A DNA stretch of 64,000 nucleotides from Bradyrhizobium hereditatis (GCF_020329435.1 NZ_JAGKJK010000008.1:62001-126000); one strand, 5' to 3'; positions 51,499 through 60,601 are shown, counted from the first letter of the stretch. Translations and numbers: made by a program. The notes: generated by a model not told the origin, from the letters alone.

Positions 51499-53658
51499 TC
51501 ATTTTTCCTGCAAGGTCCGGATCGGGTCCCAATCAGCGCCCGGCGGGTTCTGGGCCAATTCCCGCGCCCGCACCGCAAACAGCGATGCCGGGCGATCGAT
51601 CTCGGCCGAACGGCCGAAACATTCCGCTGCGCGGTCGAATTCGCGCGCCCGCCAATGTGCAAGCCCGTCGGCATAGTTGGCGATCAAGGTCGCTTGCGAG
51701 GACTTCAAGTCGGCCGATAGCGCCAGCAACTCGTAGATCTTCAGCGCCCCGGTCCGCCCCTTGACCCTGATGGCGTCGAGTTCGCGCCAGGCGAAGGCTT
51801 CGCCCGCCAGCGCAACCGTCGTCTCGGAAGCGATGACGGTGGTGCCGTAGAACTTGTTGGCGCCTTCCAGCCGCGACGCCAGGTTCACGGCATCGCTCAT
51901 CACCGAGTAGTTGAAGCGCCGCCGCGATCCGAAATTACCGACCAATGCCTCGCCGGAATTGATGCCGATCCGCTGCGCGAGTCTGTACCCCTGGAACAGA
52001 GGCGACGAGGCGTTGAGCTCGGCCAGTTGCGTGCAGCAATCCAGCGCTGCGCGCGCTGCATTGGCGGCATGCTCGGGATCGTCGGCCGGCGCGCCGAATA
52101 CCGCCACGACGGAGTCGCCGATATATTTGTCGACATAACCGCCATGGCTTTCGATGACGTCGGTCATCGCTGAAAGATATTCGTTCATCAGCTCCATCAG
52201 GCCGTCGGGCGACATCTTTTCCGCGATCAGCGAAAATCCTTCGATGTCTGAGAAGAACACCGTCACGTTGCGGGTTTCGCCGCCGAGCTCGGGCAGCTTG
52301 TTCGACGACAGCATGCGGTTGATCACATGCGGGGCGAGGTAGAGCGCAAAGCTCTTCTGCAAGAGGCGGCGGTCCTTGTCGGCGACGACGAAGCGGAAGC
52401 CGATCGTGGCGGCGAGCGCGAACAGGCTTGCGAGGAACGGCTCCGTGATTGGCAGCGCCAGTGCCTGATTGAAGGCGATCGTGGCGCCGGCAACGCTGCT
52501 CATGATCACGGCCGCCCAGGCCAGCGCCGCACTGAGCGGTCTTAAGCGCCACGCCGCGATGGCAGCGAGCGAGGCAAACAGGGCGGAGATCAGGAAGCGC
52601 CACAGCGGTCCGGGCTCGACCACGGCGTTGCGCTGGATCAGATTGTTGACTGCGGTAGCATGGATATAGACGCCCGCGATCGTGCTGATCCTGTAGCCCG
52701 CGGTGACCGGCGTGGTCTCGGCCGCGCAGCGCGGCGTGCGTACGCCCTCGATGCCGGTCGCAAAGCGCTTGGAGGTCTGCCGGCGGTCCTCGATATCGAG
52801 AACGCTCCCGAAAATGACGACCTTTCCGGCGAACCAGCGCTTGAAGTAATCCTTGTCGTTCTTGACCGCGCAGGCGCGAAGATCGGCAAAGGAAAAGGTT
52901 GGAATGTCGTCGGCGCCGCCCTCGAAATTCAGCGTGATCGTGTTCGGTACCCGACCGGGGACCTGGTAGCCCGCCAGCGTCATCCTGCCGCTCGCGTCGA
53001 ACTCAGGCGCGGCGCCGAGGGCGCGCGAGGCCAGCTCGACCGCCATCGAGGGCACCCTCGTGCCGTTGACGGCAAAGCTCAGCGGCAGGCGGCGCACGAT
53101 GTCGTCGTGATCGGTATGAACGTTGAGCGGCCGGATGTTCAGTTGCTGGCGCACCGCGACGCGCTGTCCGGGCGACGGCCTGACCGGCTGGTTGCCGCCG
53201 AGAATTTCGCCCAGCACTACCTTGCCGTTGGCTGAAGCAGCCGCCAGCGCCCGCAGGAAGTCGCGATCGAAACCGCGAACCTTCTCGCCCAGCATGCCTT
53301 CGCCGAACGGCAGCTGCGATTGCTCGATCGAGCTCGGGATCACCACGTCGAAGCCGGCGACCTTGGCGCCGCCTTCAAGAGTTGCCGTCAGTACGCGGCC
53401 GATCTCGCCGGTCCAGGTCAGCATCGGCGAATCCTTGAACGGCGCGGCGCGCAAGCTCTCCTCGTCGATCGCGACAACCACCGCAGGTGATGCGGCCGGA
53501 TCCTGCCGGCGGCCGAACATCTCCCAGCGCAGTGCGGTGAGAATATCGAGCGAGAGCCCGCGGATCGGTCTGATCACGGGAGAGACCGAAGCCGCCGCGC
53601 AGACCAGCGCGATCGCGGCAACGACCATCCTGTTGCGCGTGCTGCGCCTTACCTTCAA
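51499..53658 (-). CDS. CHASE2-domain class III adenylate/guanylate cyclase
   Basis: About 719 aa. An N-terminal helix (RMVVAAIALVCAAASVSPVI) precedes an extracytoplasmic CHASE2 sensor (about 40-330: VVAIDEESLRAAPF, VAGFDVVIPSSIEQSQLPFG). Then come three helices (FLISALFASLAAIAAWRLRP; ALAWAAVIMSSVAGATIAF; ASLFALAATIGFRFVV) and a class III cyclase domain (TVFFSDIEGFSLIAEKMSPD with metal Asp, YIGDSVVAVFGAP, GINSGEALVGNFGSRRRFNY). It makes cAMP or cGMP in response to a periplasmic signal. The start is TTG 53658 (19 bp after the FecR-like stop) or ATG 53628. Operon with the FecR-like gene. Confidence 0.88.
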   Translation of the reverse strand: MKVRRSTRNRMVVAAIALVCAAASVSPVIRPIRGLSLDILTALRWEMFGRRQDPAASPAVVVAIDEESLRAAPFKDSPMLTWTGEIGRVLTATLEGGAKVAGFDVVIPSSIEQSQLPFGEGMLGEKVRGFDRDFLRALAAASANGKVVLGEILGGNQPVRPSPGQRVAVRQQLNIRPLNVHTDHDDIVRRLPLSFAVNGTRVPSMAVELASRALGAAPEFDASGRMTLAGYQVPGRVPNTITLNFEGGADDIPTFSFADLRACAVKNDKDYFKRWFAGKVVIFGSVLDIEDRRQTSKRFATGIEGVRTPRCAAETTPVTAGYRISTIAGVYIHATAVNNLIQRNAVVEPGPLWRFLISALFASLAAIAAWRLRPLSAALAWAAVIMSSVAGATIAFNQALALPITEPFLASLFALAATIGFRFVVADKDRRLLQKSFALYLAPHVINRMLSSNKLPELGGETRNVTVFFSDIEGFSLIAEKMSPDGLMELMNEYLSAMTDVIESHGGYVDKYIGDSVVAVFGAPADDPEHAANAARAALDCCTQLAELNASSPLFQGYRLAQRIGINSGEALVGNFGSRRRFNYSVMSDAVNLASRLEGANKFYGTTVIASETTVALAGEAFAWRELDAIRVKGRTGALKIYELLALSADLKSSQATLIANYADGLAHWRAREFDRAAECFGRSAEIDRPASLFAVRARELAQNPPGADWDPIRTLQEK

Positions 53659-53677
53659 GAGGGCAGGTCCGTCACGC

Positions 53678-54340
53678 CTATTCCAGCCGCAGCAAGCGGC
53701 CGACAATCGGCGTTGCACCGGGCTTGGCCTGCGCGTCTACGCGGAACACGATTTGCGACGACTTGAAGCTGGCGGCGTAGAGACCGCCGGGAGCGAGCGC
53801 GACATTCTCGCTGGCGAAGTCGAAGAATTTTCCCCTGAGCTGGGTACCGCCCAGATTGATCTGCTGCCGCTCACCAGGAATATCGAGGCGCCGCACGGTG
53901 AGTGTCCCGCGTCCCTTGGCTTCCACGAAGGGCGACGAACCGTAAAGCGTGAGCTGCGGTTCTGGCAGCGCTTTGTTGTCGACGCTGCGCAGCACGGTCG
54001 CGGCGACTGCCCTCGTTTCGCGCGTGGTCACATTCACCTGGCTGGGATCGCAGTCGGTCTTCTCCACCAGGAGGCCGGCGTCCGCGACAGTGCTCTCATC
54101 GGTGCCGATGGTCACGGTGCCGGCTCCGTTGATTGTCTCGCGCCGGCAGGATTTCAAATAACTGAGCACGATCGAGCCGCCGTCGCCGATCTTGATGACG
54201 GATTTCGGCGTCACATAGTCCATGAACTCGGCGCCGGTCACCTTGCCCTTGATATCTTCGACGACCGCAACCGGCGACTGCGCCGCGGCCGGAGAAGCCA
54301 GCGCCACCAGGCCGAGACAGACAGCAATCGTACGTTTCAT
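53678..54340 (-). CDS. exported FecR-domain-like protein
   Basis: A 220-aa protein: signal peptide MKRTIAVCLGLVALASPAAA, then a FecR-like beta domain (VEDIKGKVTGAEFMDYVTPK, IKIGDGGSIVLSYLKSCRRE) and a C-terminal beta-rich part. Proteins of this kind often precede CHASE2 cyclase genes, where the periplasmic domain may be a ligand or partner of the sensor. Two cysteines (SCRRE, KTDCDPS) may be disulfide-bonded. Confidence 0.82.
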   Translation of the reverse strand: MKRTIAVCLGLVALASPAAAQSPVAVVEDIKGKVTGAEFMDYVTPKSVIKIGDGGSIVLSYLKSCRRETINGAGTVTIGTDESTVADAGLLVEKTDCDPSQVNVTTRETRAVAATVLRSVDNKALPEPQLTLYGSSPFVEAKGRGTLTVRRLDIPGERQQINLGGTQLRGKFFDFASENVALAPGGLYAASFKSSQIVFRVDAQAKPGATPIVGRLLRLE

Positions 54341-54627
54341 TTGTGCAAAACCCCATTAAAAAGCGCAGGTTCATTAGTCGCGCCAGCGCCCGAATGGTTT
54401 CATGGATGGCTCAAAATACTTGGCCGTGACGGCGGCGGAACCGACCGATAGCACCTAACCGCCAAAGGGGACAACCACCGGAAGCGGCAGCCATTTTCTC
54501 ACGGGATGCTGTCGGGATTGTGATTTTCCGACAGGTTTCTCGGTGTTGTGCACCACCGCGCCATTATCGCAGTGTTGCGACGGAAACCGGGGCACGATCG
54601 GATCGCGGGGCGCAGGGAGCAAACGAC

Positions 54628-56193
54628 ATGACTCTTCGATTCGGGGTGGCGCTGCGCCTTGCCGCCACGCTTCTGATCGTGTGCTACGTAAGCGCTGCGC
54701 GCGCCGAGGAAGCGGCGCCGCAGCCGCAACCTGCCGCGAGCCCGTCGCCGTCTCCTCCTGGTCAAAAGGGCGAGGCAGGGCGCGGCGCCGCCGCCGCTCC
54801 GCCGCCTGCATCCGAACAGCATCGCCTGCCGCCGGATTCGACCACCAAGCACACGCTGGCGCTGCCGGGACGCACGCTCAACTTTACTGCTACCGCAGGC
54901 TCGATCCGCCTGTTCGACGAGAAGAGCGAGCCGCAGGCCGATATCGCCTATACTTCGTATCAGCTCGACGGCGCCGATCGCGCCAGCCGTCCCGTAACGT
55001 TTTTCTTCAATGGCGGCCCGGGCGCGTCCTCGGCCTGGCTGCAGTTCGGCGCGGCCGGGCCCTGGCGCGTGTCGATCACGGGCGAGGGCGCGGTGGCGTC
55101 GGCGACGCCCGAGCTCTTGCCCAACGCCGAAACCTGGCTCGACTTCACCGATCTCGTCTTCATCGATCCCGTCGGCACCGGCTATAGCCGTTTCGTCGTG
55201 TCGGGCGAGGGCGCGCGTAAACGGTTCTACTCCATCGACGGCGACGTCAGCGCGGTTGCGCTGGTGATCCGGCGCTGGCTGGAAAAATACGACCGACTGC
55301 TGTCGCCGAAATTCGTCGCCGGCGAAAGCTACGGCGGCATCCGCGGACCGAAAGTCGTGCGCAACCTACAGACCCAGCAAGGCGTCGGCGTGCGCGGGCT
55401 GATCCTTGTCTCGCCCTTGTTGGACTATCGCGACTTTTCCGGCTCGAGCATGCTGCAATACATGTTCAGGCTGCCGAGCATGGCGGCGGTGGCGCGCGAG
55501 GCCAAGGGAGAAGCCAAGGTGACGCACGCCGATCTCGCCGATGTCGAGCGTTACGCGCAAGGCGAGTTTCTGACCGATCTCGTCAAGGGACAGGCGGATA
55601 GCCAGGCCGCGACGCGGCTTGCCGACCGCGTGGCGTCATTGACCGGTATTGATCAGGCGGTGAGTCGTCGGCTTGCTGGGCGCTTTGAGGTCGGCGAATT
55701 CCGCCGGGAATTCGACCGTCGCAACGGGCGCATCACAGGGCGCTATGACGGCTCGGTCTTAGGCTTTGATCCCTATCCGGATTCGAACTACGCGCATTTC
55801 GGCGATCCTTCCGGCGATTCCCTGAAGGCGCCGCTGACGAGCGCGGCCGTCGACCTCACCAGGCGCAAACTCAACTGGCGTCCGGATGGTTCGTATCACC
55901 TTCTCAACGAGGATGTGTACAAGGCCTGGGATTTCGGCCGCGGGCCGGCGGAGTCGGTTTCGCAGCTTCGCGAGATTCTCGCGCTCGACCCAAAAATGAA
56001 ATTGCTTGTTGGGCACGGGTTGTTTGATCTCGCCACGCCCTATTTTGCCTCGAAGGTCATCCTCGACCAGTTGCCGGCCTATGCGCGGTCGGACCGGGTC
56101 AAGCTCGTCGTCTATCCCGGTGGCCACATGTTCTATTCGCGCGACGGCACGCGTCAGGCGTTCCGTGCGGAAGTCGAGAAGGTGGTGAAGTAG
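54628..56193 (+). CDS. S10-family serine carboxypeptidase-like protein
   Basis: A 521-aa exported protein. The signal peptide is RFGVALRLAATLLIVCYVSA and a Pro/Ala-rich linker follows. S10 motifs: VTFFFNGGPGASSAW (oxyanion), GESYGG with S234, GHGLFDLATP with D467, GGHMFY with H500. The triad is complete. Members in bacteria are periplasmic peptidases of unknown natural substrate. GGGAG upstream selects ATG 54628. A strong terminator follows at 56204-56239. Confidence 0.9.
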   Translation: MTLRFGVALRLAATLLIVCYVSAARAEEAAPQPQPAASPSPSPPGQKGEAGRGAAAAPPPASEQHRLPPDSTTKHTLALPGRTLNFTATAGSIRLFDEKSEPQADIAYTSYQLDGADRASRPVTFFFNGGPGASSAWLQFGAAGPWRVSITGEGAVASATPELLPNAETWLDFTDLVFIDPVGTGYSRFVVSGEGARKRFYSIDGDVSAVALVIRRWLEKYDRLLSPKFVAGESYGGIRGPKVVRNLQTQQGVGVRGLILVSPLLDYRDFSGSSMLQYMFRLPSMAAVAREAKGEAKVTHADLADVERYAQGEFLTDLVKGQADSQAATRLADRVASLTGIDQAVSRRLAGRFEVGEFRREFDRRNGRITGRYDGSVLGFDPYPDSNYAHFGDPSGDSLKAPLTSAAVDLTRRKLNWRPDGSYHLLNEDVYKAWDFGRGPAESVSQLREILALDPKMKLLVGHGLFDLATPYFASKVILDQLPAYARSDRVKLVVYPGGHMFYSRDGTRQAFRAEVEKVVK

Positions 56194-56203
56194 GAAAAGA
56201 AGA

Positions 56204-56239
56204 AACCGGCGCAGTCATATGACCGCGCCGGTTGTTTTG
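56204..56239 (+). terminator. intrinsic terminator of the S10 gene
   Basis: AACCGGCG (56204-56211) / CGCCGGTT (56226-56233) with an inner GTCATATGAC palindrome, followed by GTTTTG on the plus strand, 10 bp after the stop. Confidence 0.8.
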
Positions 56240-56241
56240 TT

Positions 56242-56357
56242 CGTCATTGCGAGGAGCTCGCGACAAAATTGCACAGCAATTTTGCGCTGAAGCGACGAAG
56301 CAATCCATCTATCCGCTATGCCGTGATATGGATTGCTTCGCTTCGCTCGCACTGACG
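56242..56357. repeat. palindromic intergenic repeat (CGTCATTGCGAGGAGC type), copy 2
   Basis: The same ends as the repeat at 49201-49287 (CGTCATTGCGAGGAGC ... GCTTCGCTCGCACTGACG). It has an additional inner stem AAAATTGCACAGCAATTTTGC, which pairs with itself. It lies between convergent genes. Confidence 0.85.
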
Positions 56358-56372
56358 GGGAGACATTCCGCC

Positions 56373-56909
56373 TCAGTAAACCAATCCGGTGCCTGGCGGC
56401 TTTTCCAGCGCGGCGGCGAGCGAGCGATATTCTTCGCTCGAGGTGCCCGCAAGCTGGGCGATCTTGTTCAGGTGAAATTGCGCCTGATCGCGGTTGCCCT
56501 GTTCGACCTGCCACAGGCCGTAATATTGCCAGGTCTTGACGTGCGCCGGATCGGCCTTGAGCGCGCGCTCGTACCACATTTGCGAGACCCTGTAGTCGCC
56601 GAGCTTGCGATACGAGTAGCCGATCAGGTTGGCGACGGCGGCTGTGTCGTCACGGCCGAGCGCCTTGAGCTGCGCAATCGCAGAGGCATAGTCGTGGCGC
56701 TCGTAGATCGCGGCATAGGCGGCGCGATAGCCGTCGGCGAATGCGGTCTGTTCGCTGCCGGGACGGGCTTCGCTGGATTTCTTTTTCTTCTTGTCCGGCG
56801 GTGGCGGATCGTTGTCGGGGTTTGCATAGACGACGGTAACGACAGGGGCTGCCGCAAGGGTGAGCGACAACATTGCAAGAGTCAAAAGCCTGATCGCTAG
56901 TTTATTCAT
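56373..56909 (-). CDS. exported TPR-repeat protein
   Basis: A 178-aa protein: signal peptide (LAIRLLTLAMLSLTLAAAPV), a charged linker (PPPPDKKKKKSSEARPG) and about three TPR-like helix pairs (AYAAIYERHDYASAIAQLKA; LIGYSYRKLGDYRVSQMWYE then RALKADP; TWQYYGLWQVEQGNRDQAQF). TPRs mediate protein binding; the partner is unknown. It is convergent with the S10 gene. Confidence 0.82.
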   Translation of the reverse strand: MNKLAIRLLTLAMLSLTLAAAPVVTVVYANPDNDPPPPDKKKKKSSEARPGSEQTAFADGYRAAYAAIYERHDYASAIAQLKALGRDDTAAVANLIGYSYRKLGDYRVSQMWYERALKADPAHVKTWQYYGLWQVEQGNRDQAQFHLNKIAQLAGTSSEEYRSLAAALEKPPGTGLVY

Positions 56910-57200
56910 GCAAGTCTCCTGATGGCCGGTTCGGCGATCCTACACCAAAGTCCGCTGGTTTGAACCCCTGGCGCCCAAGATCATTCCCGCGCACTTCATC
57001 TCGATTCCGCCAATTTTCATCGGTGGTGCGTCGTCAACGGACATGACGAAGATGTCATTCAGATGAACGGCGCCCGAAAGTTCGATTCAGGAGAGGTTCA
57101 GTGCGCGGCCACTAGCGTCGCCTGCATGATCGGCGAGCACAGCCTGTGATCGGAAATGCCCGCGGGTCGCATGGGGCAGGAATAGGAAAAGGAGACAACC
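56910..57200. other. divergent intergenic region
   Basis: These 291 bp lie between the starts of the TPR protein and the small exported basic protein. They contain a moderately AT-rich stretch at 56990-57070. No gene or clear palindrome was seen. Confidence 0.45.
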
Positions 57201-57500
57201 ATGCTCAAGACCATTTCCGCAGCGCTCGTTGCCGTTTCCGTTCTCGCCGCACCTGCGATTGCCGGCACGGCAGGCAAAACCGCACAGGCGCCGGTCAACA
57301 AGACCGCACAGGCCCCCGCGAACAAGGCCGCGCAGGCGCCCGCCGTCAAGACGGAGCAGGGCAAGGCGAAGGCGCTGAACGCCAATGCAAAGATCGATCG
57401 CCATCACAAGCATCAGCGCAAGCATATCAGCATGGTGAAGACGCATGCGAAGCCGGATGTCGCCGTCAAGCACGCGAAGCCGGCCGCGAAGCGCAGCTAG
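57201..57500 (+). CDS. small exported Ala/Lys/His-rich protein
   Basis: A 99-aa protein: signal peptide (MLKTISAALVAVSVLAAPAI, then AG), a repeated KTAQAP(V/A)NK segment (three copies), then a very basic His/Lys-rich tail (KIDRHHKHQRKHISMVKTHA). No fold is evident, so it is probably disordered. The tail could bind metal, nucleic acid or cell-wall polymer. GGAGACAACC precedes ATG 57201. Two strong hairpins follow the stop. Confidence 0.7.
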   Translation: MLKTISAALVAVSVLAAPAIAGTAGKTAQAPVNKTAQAPANKAAQAPAVKTEQGKAKALNANAKIDRHHKHQRKHISMVKTHAKPDVAVKHAKPAAKRS

Positions 57501-57505
57501 ATCTG

Positions 57506-57600
57506 ATTCGCCGGCGCGCGTTTCGCTCCCATTGCCCCGGCGCCGGCGAATGTCAGGCCAGCCCACACGCCATTTGCTTCGCTAATGGCGGTGGGCTGGC
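57506..57600 (+). terminator. two tandem strong hairpins after the small basic protein gene
   Basis: ATTCGCCGGCGC (57506-57517) / GCGCCGGCGAAT (57540-57551) is a perfect 12-bp stem. GCCAGCCCAC-a-CGCCATT (57557-57574) pairs with AATGGCG-GTGGGCTGGC (57584-57600) over 17 bp. No T-run follows either, so they may be RNA-stabilising or repeat-like rather than classical terminators. Confidence 0.55.
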
Positions 57601-57707
57601 GCATGCTCAACTTTTCGAGAGCTCTGTGAAGAGATAACCGAGTTGCGAATTCCATTCTTGCCTCAAGCGGTCTAAGAGACGGCGAATTGGGGCAGGGGAA
57701 ACTTCGC

Positions 57708-58130
57708 TTGGGGCGTTTGGTCAAAATTGCGGTGATGGTGTTGCTGCCGCTCATGCTTACGGCCTGTGCCGCCAGCGATGAGGGCAAGCCGATCACCTTT
57801 ACCGAGGATCGCGGCATCTCCAGCCAACCGTTTCCAAAAAATTACCGCGGCGAAGTCCTGGCGTTTCTGAAGACCTATCTCAACAATCCCGTCGGCGTGC
57901 GCGACGCCAGGATGGCCGAGCCGGTCGAACGCGTCATCGGCGGCCGGCAGCGCTATGTCGTCTGTCTCCGTTTTTCGGCGCGCGAGTCCGACGGCGGCTA
58001 CCGCGAGCCGCGCGAACGCGCCATCCTCTTTGTCGATGGCCGGCTCGATCGCGTCATCGAAAATGCGGCCGAGCCCTGTGCCGGGTTGGCCTACGCGCCA
58101 TTTCCGGATCTGGAGAAACTGACGCGGTAG
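57708..58130 (+). CDS. small lipoprotein
   Basis: About 140 aa. The signal peptide ends in a good lipobox (LMLTAC-AAS), so the mature protein would be lipid-anchored. The mature part has TFTEDRGISSQPFPKNYRGE, VLAFLKTYLNNPVGVRDARM, YVVCLRFSARESDGGYREPR, and two further cysteines. The start is uncertain among TTG 57687, 57708 and 57717; 57708 has AGGGGAAA at a suitable distance. Function unknown. Confidence 0.72.
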   Translation: MGRLVKIAVMVLLPLMLTACAASDEGKPITFTEDRGISSQPFPKNYRGEVLAFLKTYLNNPVGVRDARMAEPVERVIGGRQRYVVCLRFSARESDGGYREPRERAILFVDGRLDRVIENAAEPCAGLAYAPFPDLEKLTR

Positions 58131-58248
58131 GTTGCGCGCTGCTTGGGGATGAGGCGGATTCGGTCCCAGGCGCAGATTTCGAAACCCGTTCTACACGCGA
58201 GTGTGATGGTTCGGGATCATTTTTATCGCATGCGACTAAATCGCAAAC

Positions 58249-58277
58249 TTGACATCTGGGGCACGTCATCATTTATA
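58249..58277 (+). promoter_or_regulatory. promoter of the Tat-exported hydrolase gene
   Basis: TTGACA (58249-58254), a 17-bp spacer, and TTTATA (58272-58277), in an AT-rich patch about 50 bp upstream of the gene start. Confidence 0.6.
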
Positions 58278-58282
58278 GCGTG

Positions 58283-58297
58283 TACGATCGAATCGTA
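58283..58297. promoter_or_regulatory. operator-like palindrome just downstream of the -10 box
   Basis: TACGAT-CGA-ATCGTA is a perfect 6+3+6 inverted repeat placed where a repressor would block transcription start. This is the size and position used by TetR-type repressors; none is encoded nearby. Confidence 0.5.
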
Positions 58298-58324
58298 TCA
58301 GATATAAATCTCGGAGTAGGATCC

Positions 58325-59372
58325 ATGCCTCTGCACATCAACCCCGACCGCCGCCGTTTTCTCGGCACTGCCGCCGCGACACTTGCGGCTGCACCGTTCG
58401 CCATAAGCGGCGCTGTCTTGGCGCAGTCCGGCGTCGCGATGCCCGGTGCGGGCGCGATCCGGCCGGGCGCCCACACCTCGTTTGCCGCGCTGAAACAGAT
58501 CGAGGCCGGCGTCCTCAATGTCGGCTACGCCGAGGCCGGGCCTGCGGACGGCCCCGCAGTTATTCTTCTGCACGGCTGGCCATACGACATCTACGCCTTT
58601 CGATGTGGTGCCGCTGCTGGTATCCGCGGGTTTTCGGGTGATCGCGCCACATCTGCGCGGCTACGGCACGACGCGTTTCCTCTCGGCGGACACGCCGCGC
58701 AATGGTCAGCAGGGTGCGCTCGCGACCGACGTCATCGCGCTGATGGATGCGCTGAAGATCGATAAGGCGCTCATCGCCGGTTTCGACTGGGGCGCGCGGA
58801 CTGCCGACATCGTCGCGGCGATCTGGCCGGAGCGCGTCAGGGCGCTGGTCTCGGTCAGCGGCTACCTGATCGGTAGCCAGGAAGCCAACAGCAAGCCGCT
58901 GCCGCCTTCGGCCGAGCTGCAATGGTGGTACCAGTACTATTTTGCGACCGAGCGGGGCCGGCTGGGCTACGAAAAGTACCGGCGCGAATACTCCAAGCTG
59001 ATCTGGCAGCTCGCTTCGCCGAAGTGGAAGTTCGACGACGCCACCTTCGAGCGCAGCGCGGCGTCCTTCGACAACCCCGACCATGTCGCCATCGTGATCC
59101 ACAATTACCGCTGGCGGCTTGGGCTTGCCCAAGGCGAGGCGAAGTATGACGAGCTGGAAAGGCGGCTGGCGGAATTTCCGGTCATTGCGGTGCCGACCAT
59201 CACCCTGGAAGGCGATGCCAACGGTGCGCCGCATCCGGACCCCAAGGTCTACGCCAAGAAGTTTTCCGGCAAATATGCCCACCGCCTCATCACGGGCGGC
59301 ATTGGACATAACCTTCCGCAGGAAGCGCCGCAGGCTTTCGCCGACGCCATTATCGAAGTAGCGCGCGCCTGA
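58325..59372 (+). pseudogene. Tat-exported alpha/beta hydrolase with a one-base frameshift
   Basis: The N-terminal frame reads MPLHINPDRRRFLGTAAATL (Tat signal) and AVILLHGWPYDIYAF, then goes out of frame near 58598-58600. Removing one T from TTTC restores YAFDVVPLLVSAGF. The second frame then runs to 59372 with HLRGYGTTRF, the elbow GFDWGAR, TLEGDANGAPHPD and GGIGHNLPQEAP. The elbow has Asp in place of Ser (G-x-D-x-G), as in epoxide hydrolases and haloalkane dehalogenases. Full protein would be about 349 aa. Either a fresh pseudogene or a base error. GGAGTAGGA precedes ATG 58325. Confidence 0.82.
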
Positions 59373-59701
59373 AGGTAGCGCTCCGTTTGAGGAAGGCTCC
59401 GCTGGCGGCCGCGGCTTGCCAGCGGGCCATCTTTGGCGTTCCCGGGGCGGAACCGTGAACGAAATCGGATCACTTTTCGGCGAGGGTTGAACCTTGCCTT
59501 AGCCATTCCGGACATCAAATACAGTGGAAAACCCATCACCTTAACGGGGAAAAAAGCCCTGCGTGCGAGGAACTGAAACGGCTTGTTGCTGCGCCGTCAC
59601 GCTAACGCGCCATCCGGTCGCGGGCCAATGCCGCAAAGCAACCTAAATGAGGTCACGTTGTTTGGATTGGTATCCGCAACGTCTGTAACGGGGATTAGTA
59701 G
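59373..59701. other. intergenic region before the porin-like gene
   Basis: These 329 bp hold a stem CCGCTGGC / GCCAGCGG at 59399-59425, shortly after the hydrolase stop (a possible terminator without a T-run). After that comes a long leader likely to carry the promoter of the outer-membrane protein gene. No gene seen. Confidence 0.5.
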
Positions 59702-60415
59702 ATGAGAAAGATTCTGCTCGGCACTGCCGCGCTGGCCGCCCTGGCGGCTCCAGCTTTTGCGGCCGATATGCCGCCGCGGCCCTATACCAAGGCGCCTGCC
59801 TATACCGCGCCTCAAGTCGTCTACAACTGGACCGGCTTCTATATCGGCGGCCATGTCGGCGGCGCTTTTGCAGGCAGCAACTCTCTGCAGAGCAGCGACG
59901 CACGCTTCCTGGGCGGCGTTCAGGGCGGCTTTGACTATCAGTTCGCGCCGAACTGGGTGATGGGTGCCGAAGCCCAATACAGCTGGCTGTCGGGCGGCAA
60001 CAATAATGGCGTGCTGTTTCCCGGCGGGACGCTCGTGACTTCGAATACCGACCAGCTCGGCTCGGTAACGGGGCGGCTCGGCTACACCTGGGGCCCGGCG
60101 CTGCTCTACGCCAAGGGCGGCTACGCCTGGCGCGACGGCAACAATCTCGGGGTGTCGGTGGCTGGCGCGCCGGCGGCCTTCACCACCAACGGCAATCACA
60201 AGGACGGCTATACCGTCGGTGGCGGCCTCGAATACATGTTCGCCCCGAACTGGTCGGCCAAGGCCGAGTATCAGTACTATAATTTCGGCGACACGACCTT
60301 CACGTCAGGTCCTGCCGATATCACCGGCCGTAGCTTCCGCAACGACGAGCACACCGCCAAGGTCGGCGTGAACTACCGGTTTGGTTGGGGTGGCCCTGCC
60401 GCCGCCAAATATTGA
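59702..60415 (+). CDS. outer-membrane beta-barrel protein (Omp25/Omp31-like porin family)
   Basis: A 237-aa protein: signal peptide MRKILLGTAALAALAAPAFA-A, then ADMPPRPYTKAP and the family hallmark YNWTGFYIGGHVGGAF. Alternating strands (GGFDYQFAPNWVMGAEAQYS; GSVTGRLGYTWGPALLYAKG; GLEYMFAPNWSAKAEYQYYN) make an 8-stranded barrel, ending VGVNYRFGWGGPAAAKY. Major surface proteins of rhizobia belong here. An intrinsic terminator follows at 60441-60473. Confidence 0.93.
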   Translation: MRKILLGTAALAALAAPAFAADMPPRPYTKAPAYTAPQVVYNWTGFYIGGHVGGAFAGSNSLQSSDARFLGGVQGGFDYQFAPNWVMGAEAQYSWLSGGNNNGVLFPGGTLVTSNTDQLGSVTGRLGYTWGPALLYAKGGYAWRDGNNLGVSVAGAPAAFTTNGNHKDGYTVGGGLEYMFAPNWSAKAEYQYYNFGDTTFTSGPADITGRSFRNDEHTAKVGVNYRFGWGGPAAAKY

Positions 60416-60440
60416 TCAGGACGCTTCACGTCCACACAGC

Positions 60441-60473
60441 AAAGGCCGGCTCCTGCCGGCCTTCGTCGTTTTG
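60441..60473 (+). terminator. intrinsic terminator of the outer-membrane protein gene
   Basis: AAGGCCGGC (60442-60450) / GCCGGCCTT (60455-60463) is a perfect 9-bp stem with loop TCCT, followed by CGTCGTTTTG. Confidence 0.8.
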
Positions 60474-60601
60474 AAGCCGGGCCGCTAGCCCTGTCCGCTA
60501 CCTGACAGAGTTTGCGTGCGGCAAAAAAATTTTCGCGCTGCACGCAACTTTTCGTCACGATCCGCTATTATGGTCCGGCCGGCTGGGTTGGACATCAAAA
60601 C

